Positions 25,274-36,345 of a stretch of DNA of 57,847 nucleotides are shown piece by piece. The DNA comes from Welwitschia mirabilis (taxonomy: Eukaryota; Gnetophyta; Gnetopsida; Welwitschiales). The notes under the pieces were generated by a model. It had not been told where the DNA came from, searched no databases, and saw only the letters and a program-made list of their open reading frames with translations. Position 1 is the first letter of the stretch. Every line of letters starts with the position of its first letter. The position numbers were made by a program, and so were the translations under genes. The stretch spans positions 62,650,800-62,708,646 of the forward strand of contig JBOZIK010000001.1 of the NCBI GenBank assembly GCA_051453625.1. Direction: 5' to 3'.

Positions 25274-25690
25274 GCTTTGATATTAAAACTTATAAAGCTT
25301 AATGGTAATAACTCCTAATTAAATTGAAACTTAGGCTCTAATACTAAAATGTAAGGTTCATTTTTTATTAATAAAAAACTTTAGATGACATTTTTATTGC
25401 TCTGATACGAAATTGTGATACCCACCTTTTAACATCTAAAAACTTTAACCTCCTCTAATACTAAAATGTAAGACGTGATTTAATAATTGAAAATCCTATA
25501 TACAATGCTCTAATACCAAATGTAAAATCCACCATTTTATAGCTAAAAAGTTCAAGAACATTTTTGTTACTTTGATACCATATTGTGAGACCCATTTTGT
25601 AACATCTGAAAACTTTAACTTCCTCTGGTACTAAAATGTAAGACTTAATTTAATAACTAGAATTCTTCTATAAAATGCTCTGATATCAAA
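25274..25690 (-). repeat. Tandem array of primer-binding-site-like units, right copy (170-bp higher-order repeat)
   Basis: Eight PBS-like cores start at 25274, 25335, 25399, 25452, 25507, 25569, 25622 and 25677. From the third core, three distinct flank types repeat in the same order with exact 170-base offsets (25399/25569, 25452/25622, 25507/25677). The last unit abuts the LTR, where the real PBS should be. The array seems to have grown by duplication of the LTR/PBS junction. Confidence 0.85.
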
Positions 25691-26830
25691 ATGTAACATC
25701 CATATTTTTAATAATTATTTAGTGATATTTATAAAATATTTATGAAGTAGTAGTTATAAGAGTAATTATAGAGTGGAAATTACAATAATGATAACAATAT
25801 GATGAAGAAACAAGTTAATTTAAAATAGTTTAATATGCTAATAGGGGAGTTACAATGTTTACATAACATTCACAAAAACTTGCAAAAATAATGCACCTTC
25901 ATATGTTAAAACTACAAGTGCATAAAGAATAAAATAAATAAAAATTATCTTAAGGTAATAACAACAAGCATTCCTTTCTTAATGATCAAAATACATGCTT
26001 CCATCTAAAGCTACATAAATAATATGCCATGAAAATTATGGAATCATCACAATCCCCAGTATAGCCCAACTAGTGAAGGTTGAAAAGGAAGATGACTAAA
26101 ACACAAAGGATATATAGCCAAGGCAGGAGAGTAAAATAAGACGCATGAGATACATCCAATACTAGAATATGTAAATATAGAAAATAAGATTTTAGGATCC
26201 ATAAGCAATACAAAATGGTATTCCAAATTTCAATATCTAAGAATGCATTATCCAAGTTTTTGTAATCCAAGAATATACAATTAGAATAATCCAAAATATA
26301 ATGCACTATCAGAAGGATTCCAAAAATGCCTATCTAAAGAATAAGAATCCTTTAGATAGGAAAAACCTTCTAAAGCTGCATAGACATCTTCTCATGCACA
26401 GCTAGATGGGTCATCAACATACTCTAAATTACCCTGTTTACTTTGATAGTTCACTTCCATGACCAATGGGAGCCCCTTAAGCAGCCCAACGCCTAAAGCC
26501 ACATAATTTGGTTACTTATCTAATTTTATTTCATTTTATTTTATACACATAAAATTAGAGAAAAGGTCATGAAACCATACAATAGATGCAAGAATTCCTT
26601 GATACTATATAATAATTAAAGAAAACATCTTAGAATCATACAATAAATAAATAAACCTAAAAACATACCTGTGATTTAACATGAAGTTTTTCGAGCTTCA
26701 AATTACTACACCAAAGCTTCAAAGATTTTAAAATCCAAAGACTCCAAAATTTCCAAAGCTCTAAGGTGAAAGTCATCAAAATCCAAGTCTTATAGATACT
26801 TCAATTAATAAAACTAAAGGAAAAGTATTC

Positions 26831-26841
26831 CTATTTATAAT
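26831..26841 (-). promoter_or_regulatory. TATA box of the gypsy LTR, right copy
   Basis: Same ATTATAAATAG as in the left LTR. It would drive the genomic transcript of the element leftwards. Confidence 0.6.
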
Positions 26842-26944
26842 GAGATAAAGAAATTCAAAAGATATTGGGAATTTCAAGGAGATATACAAGCCACTACTAT
26901 TCTTAGAAAATGGTTATGGTTCCCTTACCCTAATCACTAGCTTG

Positions 26945-27418
26945 NNNNNNNNNNNNNNNNNNNNNNNNNNNNNNNNNNNNNNNNNNNNNNNNNNNNNNNN
27001 NNNNNNNNNNNNNNNNNNNNNNNNNNNNNNNNNNNNNNNNNNNNNNNNNNNNNNNNNNNNNNNNNNNNNNNNNNNNNNNNNNNNNNNNNNNNNNNNNNNN
27101 NNNNNNNNNNNNNNNNNNNNNNNNNNNNNNNNNNNNNNNNNNNNNNNNNNNNNNNNNNNNNNNNNNNNNNNNNNNNNNNNNNNNNNNNNNNNNNNNNNNN
27201 NNNNNNNNNNNNNNNNNNNNNNNNNNNNNNNNNNNNNNNNNNNNNNNNNNNNNNNNNNNNNNNNNNNNNNNNNNNNNNNNNNNNNNNNNNNNNNNNNNNN
27301 NNNNNNNNNNNNNNNNNNNNNNNNNNNNNNNNNNNNNNNNNNNNNNNNNNNNNNNNNNNNNNNNNNNNNNNNNNNNNNNNNNNNNNNNNNNNNNNNNNNN
27401 NNNNNNNNNNNNNNNNNN
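26945..27418. other. Assembly gap (N)
   Basis: 474 unresolved bases within the right gypsy LTR. Open reading frames reported across it are meaningless. Confidence 0.9.
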
Positions 27419-27999
27419 ATAATAAATAACTAAATAGTGCTTGAAAAAAAGGAATTGCCATAATGAGTACATATTAACCACTAGTAAAAGAAAGTACAAT
27501 GTTATAATTAGGGATGTTACTTTAACATGCACTACTAAAATAATAAAATAAACTAACATAATGCATCATAATAATCATCGTTATTACAAGACTCTTTTCA
27601 TACACATATAAGTAAGAAAATAAGAAAATATACTAATAATAATACACTAAACGCAATAGTTACAAAAACAAAATAAAATTATATTAATATAACCACTAAA
27701 TATTATCACTAAATAAATAAGAAAATACTACAAAAATAATATTATGAATTATGGTGGTTATAGAAAAAGAAAATATTTAAATTAATAATTACAACATATC
27801 AAGTTTTACCAAAATAAAGAATTACATCTTAAATAATAATATTATGATAATAAATGAAGAATAAATAAGGAATCTAGCAATTAAATCATCTTAATAGGTC
27901 CTACTAGATAAAAAATATTTTTATTTAGTTTTTATTTGACTATTTGAACTAAATCTTTAGACCTTTAAAAATCTAAATGTATCACTCAAGTATGAGATA

Positions 28000-29450
28000 C
28001 TTCTTTATTTCTTACACTGTGTTTTGTAAATTTCATGATTGATATAGATGATTTGGAGCTTTTACAATTATTTTTGCATTCTTTCAAAGATATATTTACT
28101 TGCTGCTCTACTAGCATTTCACAGTGTTCGTTAAGTAATGTACTTTTTAGGCATTCCAGAATTAATTTTTATGAGAATTTAGAACATAAAAATATAATAC
28201 CAAATGCCACTATTTTGATTTTAATTACATTCTGTGACATACTTATTTAGGGAGGTAGCTATAGCTATTATTACCCACTGCAGACATTTGTGGTTTATTA
28301 TCTTCTAATTGGGCTGAAGATTAATCTCAGCTTTATTTTATGTATAGATATCATTAATATTTTCTTTGTACTTGATGTTCTATTTTCTAATTATTTTTTC
28401 AATTAGAAACAAGGAAGAGTTAGAATTTGGATCACCCTTGCTTGAACTGTATGATTATTAGCAATGCTAACATTTCAGTTGCATAGGTTAATATCATTCA
28501 ACCTAAGAAGCCACTTTCAGAGTTTAGTAAGAAATGACAAGCACCAGTATCAGGTGGTAAAGGCATAATTAGGGGACCTTCTAAATTATAATTCATTAGC
28601 AATAAATAAGGGTTTAAAGGCTATTACTAAGATGGTAGAAAAGATTGAATGTAACTTATTGAGGTTGAAGAAGTACTGTTCTATAACTAGTGAAGAAGAA
28701 GCTCCTACAAGTAGTTAGAAATTCATGGAACTTCCATTTGGTCTAATTCCAAGGAAAACTTAGAGGTTAAGGCACTTCTAGAACTTCCTATTATAGGATA
28801 TGACTTAGGTCATGTAGCAAATTTTGATTCTTTAAAGTTCCCAACAGATGAAGCACAAACATGAAGGGGACACTAGGCTCTGATACAAGCACAAGAGGAA
28901 CACATGACTCTAGCACAGTCACAAGGGGAGTAGCAAGGAGACTATGAGAGATCTAATTATTAGCCCTTCATCTTTCATAGTCCTCATTAAAAATTATCCA
29001 TTTTTCATTATCCCTTCATCCATTATTACCACCTTGTCTATTATCTCCATCACTAGCTTTCATAGTACTAATCCATGTTCCATTTTTTAGCATAGATCCA
29101 CCGTTATTTTTCATTATGACCATTACTACTAGCTTCTTTGGCATTCTATTATTCCTCAGATGTATTCACATAAGAGGAACAGGCCTTTTAGGGCCACAAT
29201 GAGTCATCCTAGTGGCCATCTATGAAGAGACACATACCTTCACCCACATATTCCTCTTCATAAATCATTCATACTTCCACCACTAAGGATAGTAATAATA
29301 ACAATGACAACATAGGCGATGGTACTTAATACACTAGTGACTCAGCTATTAGTGATTATCTTCTTTTGTATGTTATTAAAAAGGAGAATAAAATAGGCAA
29401 ATCAAATTAAACATCCCATATGAGTCTGGAGGATATGATCTTGAAATAGA
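28000..29450 (+). pseudogene. Third ORF of the inner copia, continuation after the gypsy insertion
   Basis: After the gypsy LTR ends, eroded plus-strand coding resumes. 'HKNIIPNATILILITFCDIL' (28190-28250) and 'LLIGLKINLSFILCIDII' (28300-28350) resemble the hydrophobic helical block of the Sirevirus extra ORF. The tail (28500-29450) is acidic and rich in Ser, Asn and Asp, for example 'SNNNNDNIGDGT'. It ends at the polypurine tract of the 3' LTR. The match is weak alone; position supports it. Confidence 0.4.
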
Positions 29451-29766
29451 TGGATTGGACTCCTTATGAGTGACATCACTATTGATGACTACTTTCTATT
29501 GTTAGCACTTATTACATTTTCTATTATTGTTTTTATTATTTTTGCTTGTCTACAATTCTATAATGCTTATGTATTTAATTATTTATACTAATTCCTAATT
29601 ACTATTTTACATGATTATATGTGTGGTTAATAAATATTTTTAAAACTAATAAAATTTATATCATGTCTCATGTCATACATTATATTCTCTCTTGGATTAA
29701 ACTATCTCCATTTAGTTGATAAAAGATGATTACATTAATGAGATTTTCCAAGTTTTGAACAACATC

Positions 29767-29779
29767 AAAAAGGAAGAGA
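29767..29779 (+). promoter_or_regulatory. Polypurine tract of the inner copia
   Basis: The sequence aaaaaggaagaga stands one base before the 3' LTR start at 29781. This is the expected plus-strand primer site for an LTR element. Confidence 0.75.
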
Positions 29780-29780
29780 T

Positions 29781-31194
29781 CATTGATAAACTTCTAGCTT
29801 TGATGATTTCACTTATCAAATATAATGTATCTATTATGTAGATAGGTCAAATTAATAAAACCAAATCACAAAAAGTATCAATCCAAGTTAAAACTTAAGT
29901 TCATATTACATAAAAGGTTTAGCTCAAATTTCATGAATGTCAAAACAAAATTGATGGAAAATGTCAACATATGTTAAGACATCTATGAAAAAGACATCTG
30001 CTATATCAGAGATGTCTATGCTAAACTAGACTTTGTCACATAAAAAGATGTCTATATTGAGAAAGATGTCTATAATGAAGCAAAGACATAAGATAGGTGA
30101 AAGATATCTATTACATTAAATATGTCTATACTACGTTGTCTAATAGAAGATATCTACATAGTTGAAGACATCTATACTGAACTAGAAGAGCTAACATAGA
30201 TAAATTGTATTTTGATAGGTTATGTAGATCTTAGAAAATGAATTAAGTTTTACATCTTGGATTCATAATCATTAGGGTTATAGATAGTTTAAGTTTTATT
30301 AAAATCTAGTTAATTTAACCAAAGACATCTTTCATGTTAAAGATGTCTACTAACAAGAGATGTCTATCATTTCAAAGATGTCTATTCTCAAAATTTTCAC
30401 AAAATAAAATAGTTTTCAAATGCTCAAAGCTCAACCATTTCTATCCATTATATAGTAGTTACATTCTCTCAAATACTTGTCTCTCTAGCATAATAACAAG
30501 AAAGACATTAAAAGTATAAAGTGCACAAAGAAAGAAGAAAAGAAAAGTCACATATGAATGATTATTACTACACACATAGCTTTTAGCTTTTATAAAGGAC
30601 TATCTAGTGAATACATTACTTGATCATTAACTCTTATAAAGCTACGTTACTCTGATGTTTAACACTTGTGTTTGATAACAACAAGGAGTAACTCAAGAAC
30701 TTCATCAAAAAAACATTTTTTAGGCCTGTTATTTCATTGTTATCATTATTTATTGGAACTTAAATTAGAGGACTATCAAATTTTTGAATACTCTCATTAT
30801 AGTACATTTTTTATTTTAAACCTTGGGATCCCTTGCTAGGGTTTCCATAATGTAAGGTAACCCTTGTATGAGTGTGATTCTATAAGTTCTTGTGAGCAAA
30901 TTTCTATTTTTGATTTATTGAATATTCTTGAGGTGAAGAGAATGTTGCCTTAAGAGGAGAATTTTAATTGTATGTAAGGTTGGTGATGCTTCAAAACCTT
31001 CAAAACCATTATTTTGAAGGTTAAGAATATCTAGAGATATGAGAGAAAGCTATCCTTTATGTGTGGATGTATCCAGGTTGGGAAACCGCATTAATATACT
31101 AACGTATTTATTGTATAATGTTTAATTTATTTTTGGTAAAATTTATTTTTAATAGACCTCATTCATCTATTCTCTCTAAGTTCAGATATCCTCA
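29781..31194 (+). mobile_element. 3' LTR of the inner Ty1/copia (Sirevirus-like) element
   Basis: It aligns with 11192-12605 from the start ('attgataaacttctagctttgatga') to the end ('ttcatctattctctctaagtt'). No primer-binding site follows, as expected of a 3' LTR, and the outer copia gag resumes at once. It has at least ten AGACATCT/AGATGTCT motifs at 29970-30390. Confidence 0.85.
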
Positions 31195-31770
31195 ACTAGA
31201 AAATTCAAGAAGATGTCGATATGTAAGAAATGAAAAAGCAAGAAAGAATGTAACACATCATTTTTAAGACTAAAAGTTATTCAACTCTATGTTTATAAAG
31301 CATTTGAACACATGAAAACTAAGTGTCCAAACAATAAAAGAAGGCATCAAATAACCATAGATAAAAAGTGCGATATGGCCACTTAGGATAGTGATAAATC
31401 AAATAAGGAAGACTCACATGATAATAAGAGGTTGTCTTTCATGGTGTTTACCTCTCTTAATGTGGATCTCATCATTAAGATAAATGATGGTTTCAAATTT
31501 GTTTTAAGTAACATCTATGAATTAGATTTGGAAAATGTTTTAACATTTGCAAGTGAAGAAGAAAGTGATAAAGAATAAGATTGATTCTCAAATATTAAAG
31601 ATTCTAAATCAACATTCTCTAAAAAAGAAATAAAAGAGAATGTAGAAGAAGATAAGGATGAGGATAAAGGTATTGTATAATCTTACCAACATCTTTTTAA
31701 AGAAAGCAAAAATATTCTAAAATAAAACACTCTCTTAAAGAAGAGTATAATCCAATATGAACAAAAAAAA
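31195..31770 (+). pseudogene. Outer copia gag, C-terminal part
   Basis: Reading resumes with 'RKFKKMSI' at 31200, the continuation of the gag motif cut at 11191. A remnant zinc-knuckle region follows ('KTKCPNNKRRH' near 31320-31345). Then comes a Sirevirus-type acidic segment 'DSDKSNKEDSHDNKR' near 31390-31430 and 'LSFMVF'. Stops and frameshifts are frequent. Confidence 0.8.
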
Positions 31771-32345
31771 TAAGTAGTTGACATCCAATTTGAAGCTTGT
31801 AAAGAATATCTTGGGACATCAATAGGTACAATTTCAAAAATAAATTTAATATCTTTAAGAATTTTTGAAAGCTAGAAAAAAGAAATGTAAGTGTTTAATT
31901 TTAAAAATTAATGATTCAAATAAGATTATATTGAAGCTTTTCTATAAGTAACTGGTCTTTGGAGACAATGCTTTTTAAGTAAAGAGCATTAAATAACACA
32001 AGTGATTTAGGATAGGTTGCACACACTCTTCCTTCTTTGTTATTACCTCATCAAGAAAATCTTCATATCTTTCCAAAGGTAAAGATTTAATGTATTTAAA
32101 CCAAAAATCAGGTGATGCCCAACCTTACTCTTAAAACATTGATTTTTATAAAAAAGGTAAGAAATTTTTCCTATGTCATTTTTGTAAAAGGTTTGATCAT
32201 ACTAAACTTAATCGTCATTTTAGTAATGTATTTTCTTGATTTAAAATTTTATGTGGTTATTAATTTATTAAGAAAATACGAAATTTTCAAATTAAATGAA
32301 GCAATGATAAAGCTTATAAAAGTATTTTAATTCATATTTCTTTAA
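31771..32345 (+). other. Gag-pol linker of the outer copia, little conserved
   Basis: Lys- and Asn-rich reading with many stops, matching the variable coiled-coil linker between gag and protease in Sirevirus-like elements. An open stretch at 32112-32330 has no recognised domain. Confidence 0.4.
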
Positions 32346-32640
32346 CAACCCCTAATGATGTTCATTTGTATCTTAACAGTGATTGTTAAGACATATGATA
32401 AGAGATACAAGTATATTCACAAAGATGAACAAATGTGATGGAGGGGCTATGAATTTTAAAGATAATGAAAAAGTAATGATGGAAGGTATTAGCACTGTAG
32501 GTAGCAAGGAATTTCCAATAATACACAATGTTCTTCATGAAAATGGGCTAAAGCATAACCTCCTTAGCATTAGCCAAATTTATGATAAAGGTATGCATGT
32601 TTTATTTAGTGATTCTAATTATCATGTTTAGATAAGCATG
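32346..32640 (+). pseudogene. Outer copia protease, degenerate
   Basis: The active site reads Y-L-N-S-D-C at about 32369-32386 (family Y-L-D-S-G-C), so the catalytic D-S-G is N-S-D. A frameshift follows and the motif continues as 'RHMIRDTSIFT'. From 32400 a long intact frame gives 'NKCDGGAMNFKDNEKVMMEG' and 'GLKHNLLSISQIYDKGMHV', the conserved end of copia protease (family: L-HNLLSISQLCD-G). Confidence 0.9.
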
Positions 32641-33420
32641 AAAAATTTTTATTAATTGATGATAGGGAAGAAAATGTTTATTTAATTAGGCAATTAATAA
32701 GTAGTAAATGTTTATCTTCCATTTCTTTCAAAGGGAGTAGGCTATAACATAAATGATTAGGTCACATTAACTATAAAAATATTTATAATATTTCAAAACA
32801 TAATGTTGTTAAGAGTATTCCAATACTAAGAAAAATTAAAGGAGACTTATGTAAATCTTGCTAATTATGAAAACAAACTAGAAAAAGTCTCTTTAAGATT
32901 GATTAAGTATCCTCTCAACATTTCTTATATTTACTTCACTTTGATATTATAGGTCCTACTCCTATAAAGAGTCTTAGTGGTAAGAATTGTATATTAGTTG
33001 TTATGGATGACTTTATAAAATTCACATAAGCATTATTTTTTAAGACACATGAAAGAATATTTTGAAAAATTTTAGATCTTAAGTGAGATACTAAAAAATT
33101 AAACTAACCACAACATTAACAAAATTATAAGTGATCATGGAGGAGAATTTAAAAGTAAATTGTTTTATGAACAGTGTAAGAAGAAAGGTATCCATGAATT
33201 CCTAGCTTTAAGAATCCCTCAACAAAATGATGTTGTTAAAAGGAAGAACAAGTTGCTTCAAGAGATGACTACAATAATGCTTCAAGAAAAAAGATATATT
33301 CAAGAGATTTTGAAATAAATCTCTCAAAAATACTTGTTACATATCCAACCAAGCCTTTTCTAGACCTAATATAACAAAAACCCCTTATGAGACATGAAAA
33401 TAGAAAACGCCAAATGCTTC
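32641..33420 (+). pseudogene. Outer copia integrase, degenerate
   Basis: Readable blocks in order: 'LGHINYKNIYNISKHNVV' (zinc-binding His region), then 'CKSC' followed by 'KQTRKSLF', then 'LYLLHFDIIGPTPIKSLSGK' near 32920-32985 and 'CILVVMDDFIKFT'. The core block follows near 33120-33270, with 'ISDHGGEFKSKLFYEQCKKK' and then 'IPQQNDVVKRKNKLLQEM'. The second catalytic Asp region (DHGGEF) is intact; frameshifts separate the blocks. Confidence 0.9.
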
Positions 33421-33985
33421 ATATTTTAAAATATTTAATAGTAAATGTTATATATTAAATAATAATAACAAGACTAAAAACTTGAAGAAATTTTTCTTAG
33501 TTATTTTGAAACAAGTAAAGCCTACTGAGCTTTCAATCAAAACTTAGAAAAAGCTAAGGAATGTGTTCATGTTAGATTTAATGAAAGTAACTATAAGAGT
33601 GATAATGAAGATGATGGAGTGAATTTAGTTTATGAAAAAATTAAATATAATGGTCAAACATATACTTATTCACTTTTCTATTCTCCTTCTTCCCATAGAA
33701 AAACCTCAACTCTTAAAGAAATAGTTATGTCCAAAGATCTTTCTATAAAATTAGTAACTAGAGATGTTTTTGATAAATTAAAAATAAGAACTTAAAATTG
33801 TATAAATGTTTGTTTTATCTCTACATTACAATCTAAATCTATTAAAGAATCTAAATAAGATGAATGTTGACTTAATGCTCTATAAAAAGAACTTAATCAA
33901 TTCAAGAAAAGTAGAGTTAGAAAGGTTGTTCTTAGGCTAAGTGATCACAATGTCATGAGTACCAAATGATCTTTAAAAATAAACT
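33421..33985 (+). pseudogene. Outer copia integrase C-terminus and linker
   Basis: The degenerate text matches the 'GY..-SKAYR-FN' block in fragments ('ETSKAYxAFNQN' near 33510-33545), then the acidic linker 'ESNYKSDNEDDG' near 33585-33620. No separate gene is seen. Confidence 0.6.
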
Positions 33986-34560
33986 AAATTAACACTCTCA
34001 AGTGGTAAGAAATAGAGTAATATTGGTGGCATAAGGTCACACTCAAATGGAAGGTATTAATTTTAAAGAAACTTATGAACTAGTTGTTGGATTAGAGTCA
34101 ATTCATATTTTTTTTTAGTCTATATTATTTTTAGAACTTTAAAATCTATCAAATGGATGTAAAACGTGCTTTTTTAGATAAAACCTTAAATGAACTTGTG
34201 TTTTTATAACAATCCCCTAGTTTTAAAGAATTGGGGTATCCTTACCATATTTACATGTTGAAAAAGGCATTTCATAAATTTACATAGGCACTAAGAGCTT
34301 AGTATCAAAAACTTATCTTTTATCTTAGATCATGATTTCATTAGAGGTAAAATAGATAATACTTTATTTATTAAAGAGGTTAATTTAGATTTTTTTACTT
34401 ATCCAAATTTATATTAATGATATTATTTTTTAAGAAACTATGAATTCCCTATCTATTGCACTTACTAAACTAATGAATAACCACTTTGAATTGAGTCATC
34501 TCAGTAAGCTACAAATGTTTCTTGGAATAAAAGTTAAGTAAAGATAAGATGATGCATTTT
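33986..34560 (+). pseudogene. Outer copia reverse transcriptase, degenerate
   Basis: Blocks: 'YQMDVKRAFLD' near 34150, 'LKKAFHKFT-ALRA' near 34260-34300, then the active-site box YIND at 34410-34421 (family YVDD, first Asp changed to Asn). After it comes 'FELSHLSKLQMFLGIKV' near 34485-34535 (family FEMS-MG-L-FFLGLQI). Several frameshifts. Confidence 0.9.
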
Positions 34561-35260
34561 TTTCATAACAAAAATTTGTAGGTGGACTTATGAAGAAGTT
34601 TGAACTCGATCATTATAGATTGACATCAACACTAATGGGAGCAAATAACAAAATAGATGTCGATGAGAATGGTAAGAATGTTAACATCTAGCTATATAGA
34701 AGTAAGATTAAGAGTCTTATTTACTTGACTGCAAGTAGACCTGGCATCACATTTTCAGTAGGATTATGTATCAGGTATAATTAAAACCTAAAGAATCTCA
34801 TGTTAAAATTTTTAAGTGAATTCTTAGGTATGTAAAAATGACTATAAAATATGGAATGATTTTCTAAAGATATTACTTTAGATTTATCTAAATATATGAT
34901 GTTGATTGGACTAGTTCTAGGCATGATAGAAAGGGCACTAGTGTTTATTATTGTGTTCTTGAATAATGCTTAGTTAGTTGGGCTTTTAAGCAGTAAACCT
35001 TCATAGCCTTATCCACTTCTAAAGCTGAATATGTAGTAATTTATAGTCTTAAGTCTTGTGGATTCATCATGCCTTATAAGATCTTGATATTTATAAATCC
35101 AAAAACCAATTTTTTGTGATAATTCCAGTGCCATAAATGTATCCAAGAATATTATGATTTACTTTAGAACTAAACATATCAGAATTTACTATCACTTCAT
35201 TAGAGATCATGTAGACTCGAAGGATATAAGGCTTAAATATGCCCCTACTAATCATTAATT
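34561..35260 (+). pseudogene. Outer copia RNase H and pol C-terminus
   Basis: 'SLIYLTASRPGITFSVGL' near 34705-34765 matches 'GSLLYLTASRPDI-F-V'. 'DVDWTSSRHDRKGTS' near 34895-34945 matches the RNase H 'DAD-AG...RKSTSG' motif. 'LSTSKAEYVV' follows near 35010-35040. The copia signal fades at about 35.26 kb; no 3' LTR was recognised, so this end is truncated. Confidence 0.85.
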
Positions 35261-35439
35261 AGCTAATTAGTGAATTCAATTTTCACTTATCTTTCACAGC
35301 CTTAAAATAAAAATGAAAAGTAAGAATCTTAGGTATTCGAGATTCATGAAATTACTAATACTTTATTCATGTGAGTATAGAATTCATATGATTATATATT
35401 GCTACTTGAAGTCATCCTATTAATTAATGAATACTTATT
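35261..35439. other. Junction between the outer copia and the minus-strand gypsy
   Basis: No feature recognised. The copia 3' LTR is expected here and is missing, so a deletion or an insertion breakpoint probably lies in this interval. Confidence 0.4.
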
Positions 35440-36345
35440 ACTCTTTGAGGATTTTCTAGTTTCTATCTAGAAGGGTCTTTGTTATATAATATACATTGCT
35501 TTACTTTATGACTTCCCTTACAATAGAAGCATATATCTCTATTATCATATTAGCTTTGGTATTAACAATGATAAAAATTTGCTAGAAATTGGATCACTTA
35601 GGTTGGCTATTTCATAGCTTTTCCTAGAAATATTTAGTTTTTTTATTTTTTTTTTGAAGAGAGCCTACTTAGGTTGATTAAAATTCCTATTTATACTATT
35701 ATGACTACTAATATTATTTAAACTAAATTGCCAATTTTTATTTTAATAAGGCATTTTTGATCGATTTTCATTAAGGATATCTCTTTATGCAAGAATTTTC
35801 TTCTTATTTTCTTATTGTCTCTACTAGTTTTTCTTTACCATCTTTGCATTTTTGATAGCCTCTATCGGATTCTTAGGTTAAAACATGTATACTTTATTAA
35901 TCATAGAAGGAAGAAGACTATTAATAAAGAGATTTAATTTATTTTCTTCATCTAGATACAATATAATACATATATTAAGAACTCTACAAATCTACACTTA
36001 TGAAATGCTATGCTTACATTAGAGGCTTGTCTTAAATTGTAGAATTATGTAACCTTTTGATAAATATAGAACTTGGTGATATACCTCTTTTTAAATATGT
36101 GCTCAATTCCCTCCCTAAAAGTTATAGATCTTCTAACTTGTTTATTTTTGTTTTCTACCTTAGGTTAGCTTCTATTTATAAGATATAAATAGCTAAAGAA
36201 GCCTTTTCATATTCATCACATCCTAAGGTACCTGTAACATTTTCAACAACATTCATGGATGCTTCTGATTTGAAAGGATTTGAATCTCCTACAAACTTTG
36301 ATGGGTTTATCTTAATAAACATTTGAATTAATTTTCTTATACTCA
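35440..36345 (-). pseudogene. Ty3/gypsy gag, minus strand, degenerate
   Basis: From the right (N-terminal side): 'IYILEIEANLR' near 36190, 'RSITFREGIEHIFKKRYI' near 36060-36120, then 'VTxFYNLRQASNVSIAF', 'LFINSLLPSMINKVYMF' near 35880-35945 and 'PKNPIEAIKNAKMVKK'. These match the retrotransposon gag domain of plant Ty3/gypsy elements (family: ATYML-GEA..WW, TW--FK--F--KY, G-----V--FRPKTLEEAI). A zinc knuckle C-x2-C-x3-H-x4-C is intact at 35493-35531 (CFYCKGSHKVKQC). Pol is absent; the element is truncated on its 3' side. Confidence 0.85.

Larger units (their letters stand above)
25691..27985 (-). mobile_element. Long LTR of the Ty3/gypsy chromovirus-like element, right copy (5' LTR)
   Basis: It matches the left copy 18820-21312 in order and orientation, for example 'agagtgg-aattacaataatgat' and 'taagaaaataagaaaatatactaat'. 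On the minus strand this is the 5' LTR, followed leftwards by a PBS unit at 25677. The right boundary, near 27960-28000, was judged from where similarity to the left copy ends. A gap lies at 26945-27418. Confidence 0.65.
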
